Below are positions 41,305 to 44,025 of a stretch of 44,025 nucleotides of DNA, one piece after another. Made by a program: the position numbers and the translations under genes. This stretch comes from Muribaculaceae bacterium. Lineage in GTDB: Bacteria > Pseudomonadota > Alphaproteobacteria > Rs-D84. Location: positions 1-44,025 of the forward strand of contig JAMPEH010000011.1 of NCBI GenBank assembly GCA_023665245.1, in the 5' to 3' direction. The first letter of the stretch is position 1. Every line of letters begins with the position of its first letter. The notes under the pieces were generated by a model. It worked only from the letters and a program-made list of their open reading frames with translations, ran no database searches and was not told the origin of the DNA.

Positions 41305-42303
41305 TTGAAAAACAAATTTATTTGCGCTCTGCTTACGCTTTGCTGTGCGGCGGTAATTCCTTTCGGCGCGGCGGGGTGTAGCAACAAAGACGAAAACGTT
41401 ATCAGAATTAACGAGGTTACGCACTCGGTATTCTATGCACCCCTCTATCTTGCCGACGCTTTGGGCTACTTCAAAGACGAGGGCTATAAGATAGAACTTA
41501 AAAACGGAGGCGGCGCCGATTCGACTATGGCGGCGGTACTTTCCGGCAATGCGGACGTAGGCTTTTGCGGACCCGAAGCGGCGGTATACGTCGCGCTCGG
41601 CGGAAGCAACGATGTGCCCAAAGTTTTCGGTCAGCTTACAAAGCGCGACGGAAGCTTCCTCGTAGGAAGAAAGAATGAGCCCGACTTCTCCTGGTCGAAC
41701 CTTGCTGGCAAGGAAATTCTCGCGGGGAGAAAGGGCGGCGTTCCCGCAATGACGTTTGAATATGTGTTGAAGTCCGAAAACGTTACCTCCAACCTCAATT
41801 ACAGCGTTGCTTTCAATATGATGACGGCGGCGTTCGAGGGCGGAATTGCAGACTACTGCACGATGTTCGAGCCCGTAGCTTCGGAATATCAGGCGGCGGG
41901 CAAGGGATATATCGTGGCTTCCGTAGGCGAAAAGTCGGGCGAAATTCCCTATACCTGCTTTATCGCAAAGAGCAGTTTTATAAAAAACAACGATAAAAAG
42001 ATTGACGCTATTTTAAGGAGCGTTACCAAAGCCGTTAAGTATATTAACGAAACGGACAGCGACACGGTTGCGGGGTATCTTGAAAAATATTTCGACGGAA
42101 CGAGCCGCAACAGCCTGAAAATTTCGGTTGACAGCTACAAGAGAATTGACGCGTGGGTGACCGATATGGCGATGAAAGAGAGCTCCTTCGAAAGATTGCA
42201 GGACGTAATTTACGAAGCGGGCGAGCTTGAAAAACGCGTTAAATTTTCCGACCTCGTTACAACCGAGTCGGCGCACAGAATTTACGAAGAAGTATACGCA
42301 TAA
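41305..42303 (+). CDS. ABC transporter substrate-binding lipoprotein (SsuA/TauA/ThiY type)
   Basis: This is a 332-residue lipoprotein. The signal peptide ends in a lipobox, PFGAAGC (Cys25), then an NMT1/SsuA-like fold: FYAPLYLADALGYFKDEGY, NADVGFCGPEAAVY, GGVPAMTFEYVL. Family substrates are sulfonates, nitrate, or thiamine precursors; no sulfur or thiamine gene is next to it. Start is a TTG at 41305 with AAGGAG eleven bases upstream. It overlaps the ATPase gene by one base (TAATG). Confidence 0.9.
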   Translation: MKNKFICALLTLCCAAVIPFGAAGCSNKDENVIRINEVTHSVFYAPLYLADALGYFKDEGYKIELKNGGGADSTMAAVLSGNADVGFCGPEAAVYVALGGSNDVPKVFGQLTKRDGSFLVGRKNEPDFSWSNLAGKEILAGRKGGVPAMTFEYVLKSENVTSNLNYSVAFNMMTAAFEGGIADYCTMFEPVASEYQAAGKGYIVASVGEKSGEIPYTCFIAKSSFIKNNDKKIDAILRSVTKAVKYINETDSDTVAGYLEKYFDGTSRNSLKISVDSYKRIDAWVTDMAMKESSFERLQDVIYEAGELEKRVKFSDLVTTESAHRIYEEVYA

Positions 42304-43028
42304 TGCTTGAATTCAAAAATATTGTTTACACCTATCATACGAAAGCGGGCGAAACTACCGCCGTCAAGGATTTGAGCTTTAAAGTCGACGACGACAGCTT
42401 TGTTTCCGTTATAGGACCTTCGGGCTGCGGAAAAACCACGATTTTGTCGCTTGCGGCGGGACTTCTTGCCCCGTCGTCGGGCGAGGTGGTGCGCGGCGGG
42501 GGCGAATTCGGGTATATGCTGCAACGCGACGCACTGTTTTCCTGGCGGACGGTTGAGCAGAACATTTTCCTGCCCCTCGAAGTAAAAAAGCGGAACACGC
42601 CCGAAATGCGGGAAAAGGCGATTGAGCTTGCCGTAAAATACGGGCTTAAAGATTTTTTGAAAAAGAGCCCCAAAGAGCTTTCGGGCGGAATGCGGCAGAG
42701 GGTTGCGCTCATTCGTACGCTTGCCGCCGAGCCGCAGACTCTTTTGCTGGACGAACCTTTTTCCGCGCTCGACTATCAGACGAGGCTCGAAGTGTGCGAC
42801 GACGTTCAGGGCATAATAAAAAGCGAAAAAAAGACGGCGCTACTCGTCACGCACGATATTTCGGAGGCGATTGCGCTTTCGGATAAGGTTGTTGTTCTTT
42901 CGGCAAGACCCGCCACCGTCGTGGCGGAGCACCCGATAGATTTCGGTGAGAACGTGCCGAAAAAACGCAGGGAATGCGGAGAGTTTGCCTTGACCTTCGA
43001 AATTCTGAGGAAGGAACTCGGCATATAA
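42303..43028 (+). CDS. ABC transporter ATP-binding protein (SsuB/TauB type)
   Basis: This is a 241-residue ATPase with Walker A GPSGCGKTT (about 39-47), Q-loop MLQRDALFSW, signature LSGGMRQR (about 127-134), Walker B LLLDEPFSALD, and the switch His in LLVTHDISEA. All active residues are present. It pairs with the lipoprotein and permease on either side. Confidence 0.95.
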   Translation: MLEFKNIVYTYHTKAGETTAVKDLSFKVDDDSFVSVIGPSGCGKTTILSLAAGLLAPSSGEVVRGGGEFGYMLQRDALFSWRTVEQNIFLPLEVKKRNTPEMREKAIELAVKYGLKDFLKKSPKELSGGMRQRVALIRTLAAEPQTLLLDEPFSALDYQTRLEVCDDVQGIIKSEKKTALLVTHDISEAIALSDKVVVLSARPATVVAEHPIDFGENVPKKRRECGEFALTFEILRKELGI

Positions 43029-43047
43029 ATTTTAACGGTATTAACTT

Positions 43048-43854
43048 ATGAAAAACAAAGTCACGTATTCGCGCGAGCATCTCGCGTATCTCAAAAAACA
43101 GAGGCAGAAAAAAATTATAATCGCCGCGTCGCGCTGGCTTGTGCTACTTGTCCTTTTGGGGCTGTGGGAGCTGTGCGCCTATCTGGAATGGGCGGACCCC
43201 TACATTACGAGCTCGCCCTCGCGCGTGTGCTTAACCATCGCCGACTTATACAAAAAGAACACGCTTTTTTACCATATAGGCATAACTCTTATGGAGACGG
43301 TCGTAGGATTCATTATCGCCGTTGCGGTTGGATACGTCATTGCGATTGCGCTTTGGTCGAGCGAGAGCCTTAGGAAAATTGCCGAACCGTACATTGTGGT
43401 TTTGAACTCGCTGCCGAAAATTGCGCTCGGTCCGCTTATCATAATCTGGATAGGCATAGGCTACGACGCGATAATTTTTATGACGGTAATCGTTTCGGTT
43501 ATCGTGTGCATAATGAATATGCTGGCGGGGTTTATTTCCGTAGACAAGACGAAGATGCTTTTGATGAAGTCTATGGGGGCGGGGAAGCTTACAACTCTCA
43601 GAAAGCTTATTATCCCCTCTTCTCTGCCCGCGCTAATCAGCACTTTGAAGGTTGCGGTAGGGCTTGCCTGGATTGGCTCGATTATGGGCGAATACATCGC
43701 TTCGGAGGCGGGGCTCGGCTCGCTTATCAACTACGGCGGGCAAGTTATGAACCTTGACCTTGTTATGGCTTCGACGTTTATTCTCTGCGTGCTTGCGGGC
43801 GGAATGTACGCGATTATCGCGCTTGTTGAGAAAAAGGTTGTTAAGCACGAATAA
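43048..43854 (+). CDS. ABC transporter permease (SsuC/TauC type)
   Basis: This is a 268-residue permease of the BPD_transp_1 type with about six membrane helices and the EAA-like loop SMGAGKLTTLRKLIIPSSLPAL (about 173-194). It starts with a Lys/Arg-rich cytoplasmic segment. It is the last gene of the importer operon, followed after 14 bases by a strong terminator. Confidence 0.93.
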   Translation: MKNKVTYSREHLAYLKKQRQKKIIIAASRWLVLLVLLGLWELCAYLEWADPYITSSPSRVCLTIADLYKKNTLFYHIGITLMETVVGFIIAVAVGYVIAIALWSSESLRKIAEPYIVVLNSLPKIALGPLIIIWIGIGYDAIIFMTVIVSVIVCIMNMLAGFISVDKTKMLLMKSMGAGKLTTLRKLIIPSSLPALISTLKVAVGLAWIGSIMGEYIASEAGLGSLINYGGQVMNLDLVMASTFILCVLAGGMYAIIALVEKKVVKHE

Positions 43855-43867
43855 TTTATAAAATATT

Positions 43868-43901
43868 ACGGCGGCGCACTTTCGTGCGCCGCCGTTTTAT
43901 T
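43868..43901 (+). terminator. Strong rho-independent terminator of the ABC operon
   Basis: ACGGCGGCGCAC (43868-43879), loop TTTC, GTGCGCCGCCGT (43884-43895), then TTTTATT. Perfect 12-bp stem. Confidence 0.93.
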
Positions 43902-43903
43902 CA

Positions 43904-44025
43904 ACCGCCTTGCTTCTTCCCCGCATCTCCCCTTGCTTTCCCCGCCTACGAATGTTGCAAGCAACCCGCTCCTTGCTTTCCCCAAAGAATGGGGAAAGTG
44001 TCACGAAGTGACGATAGAGGTTGAA
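43904..44025. repeat. Probable dispersed intergenic repeat
   Basis: No gene is visible. CCTTGCTTTCCCC and close variants occur three times (near 43909, 43932 and 43970), and the end contains GGGGAAAGTGTCACGAAGTG with an internal TCAC/GTGA pairing. The low-complexity, self-similar style is that of intergenic repeats scattered in Clostridia genomes. The window ends inside it. Confidence 0.4.

Overview
The window looks like a chromosome segment from an uncultured, low-GC Firmicute of the class Clostridia, probably a gut or rumen lineage. This is an inference. It rests on AGGAGG-type ribosome sites, TTGACA/TATAAT promoters, a SpoIIID-like sporulation-regulator fragment, an InlB-type repeat fragment, a HipA/XRE family familiar from Firmicutes, and a surface protein with Cys-rich repeats of a kind common in gut Clostridia. 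Almost everything is on the minus strand. The exceptions are the CRISPR array, one WYL-type regulator and an ABC transporter at the right end.

1-15.3 kb is an AT-rich defence and accessory island. It holds a HipA-like kinase with an XRE partner and a downstream gene cut by the window edge, then a small Smr-domain gene. Next is a tight seven-gene operon (9014 to 2934): two ThsB-like TIR proteins, an Nmad2-like protein, a TIR-TIR-SLOG-like effector, a thymidylate-kinase-like P-loop kinase, a protein of the 5-hmdU DNA kinase helical/aGPT-pyrophosphorylase type, and a thymidylate-synthase-like enzyme. It joins Thoeris-like signalling parts to enzymes known from thymine hypermodification, and it is the best candidate here for an undescribed system. 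Upstream lie an AAA-ATPase/PD-(D/E)XK gene with a promoter and nested palindromic operators, then two XRE regulators that once followed a now-broken gene. 13.7-15.2 kb is a graveyard: pseudogenes, a truncated spoIIID, the end of an InlB-repeat protein, and a possible integrase tail with a tRNA T-arm-like att remnant.

15.3-22.1 kb carries a Phd/Doc toxin-antitoxin pair, two small unknown genes and a type II-C CRISPR-Cas locus (cas9-cas1-cas2). The array has five 36-bp repeats and four 30-bp spacers. Every repeat ends in an extended -10 element. A tracrRNA with a clear promoter, anti-repeat and terminator lies just upstream of cas9. cas9 is split by a single-base frameshift just before RuvC-II.

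22.1-27.4 kb has two soluble FtsH-like AAA+ proteins with complementary defects: one keeps the HEAGH protease site but lacks the arginine finger, the other keeps the arginine finger but has a dead protease site. A divergent WYL-type regulator with an in-frame stop and an ArsB/NhaD-type transporter follow.

27.5-36.9 kb is a surface-glycan operon: two GT4 glycosyltransferases, a radical SAM/SPASM enzyme, a nucleotidyltransferase-aminotransferase fusion, an ornithine-cyclodeaminase-like enzyme, a Wzy-like polymerase and a Wzx-like flippase. 36.9-43.9 kb holds a surface metallo-beta-lactamase-fold protein, valS, and a divergent SsuABC/TauABC-type importer. The last 120 bases look like a dispersed repeat.
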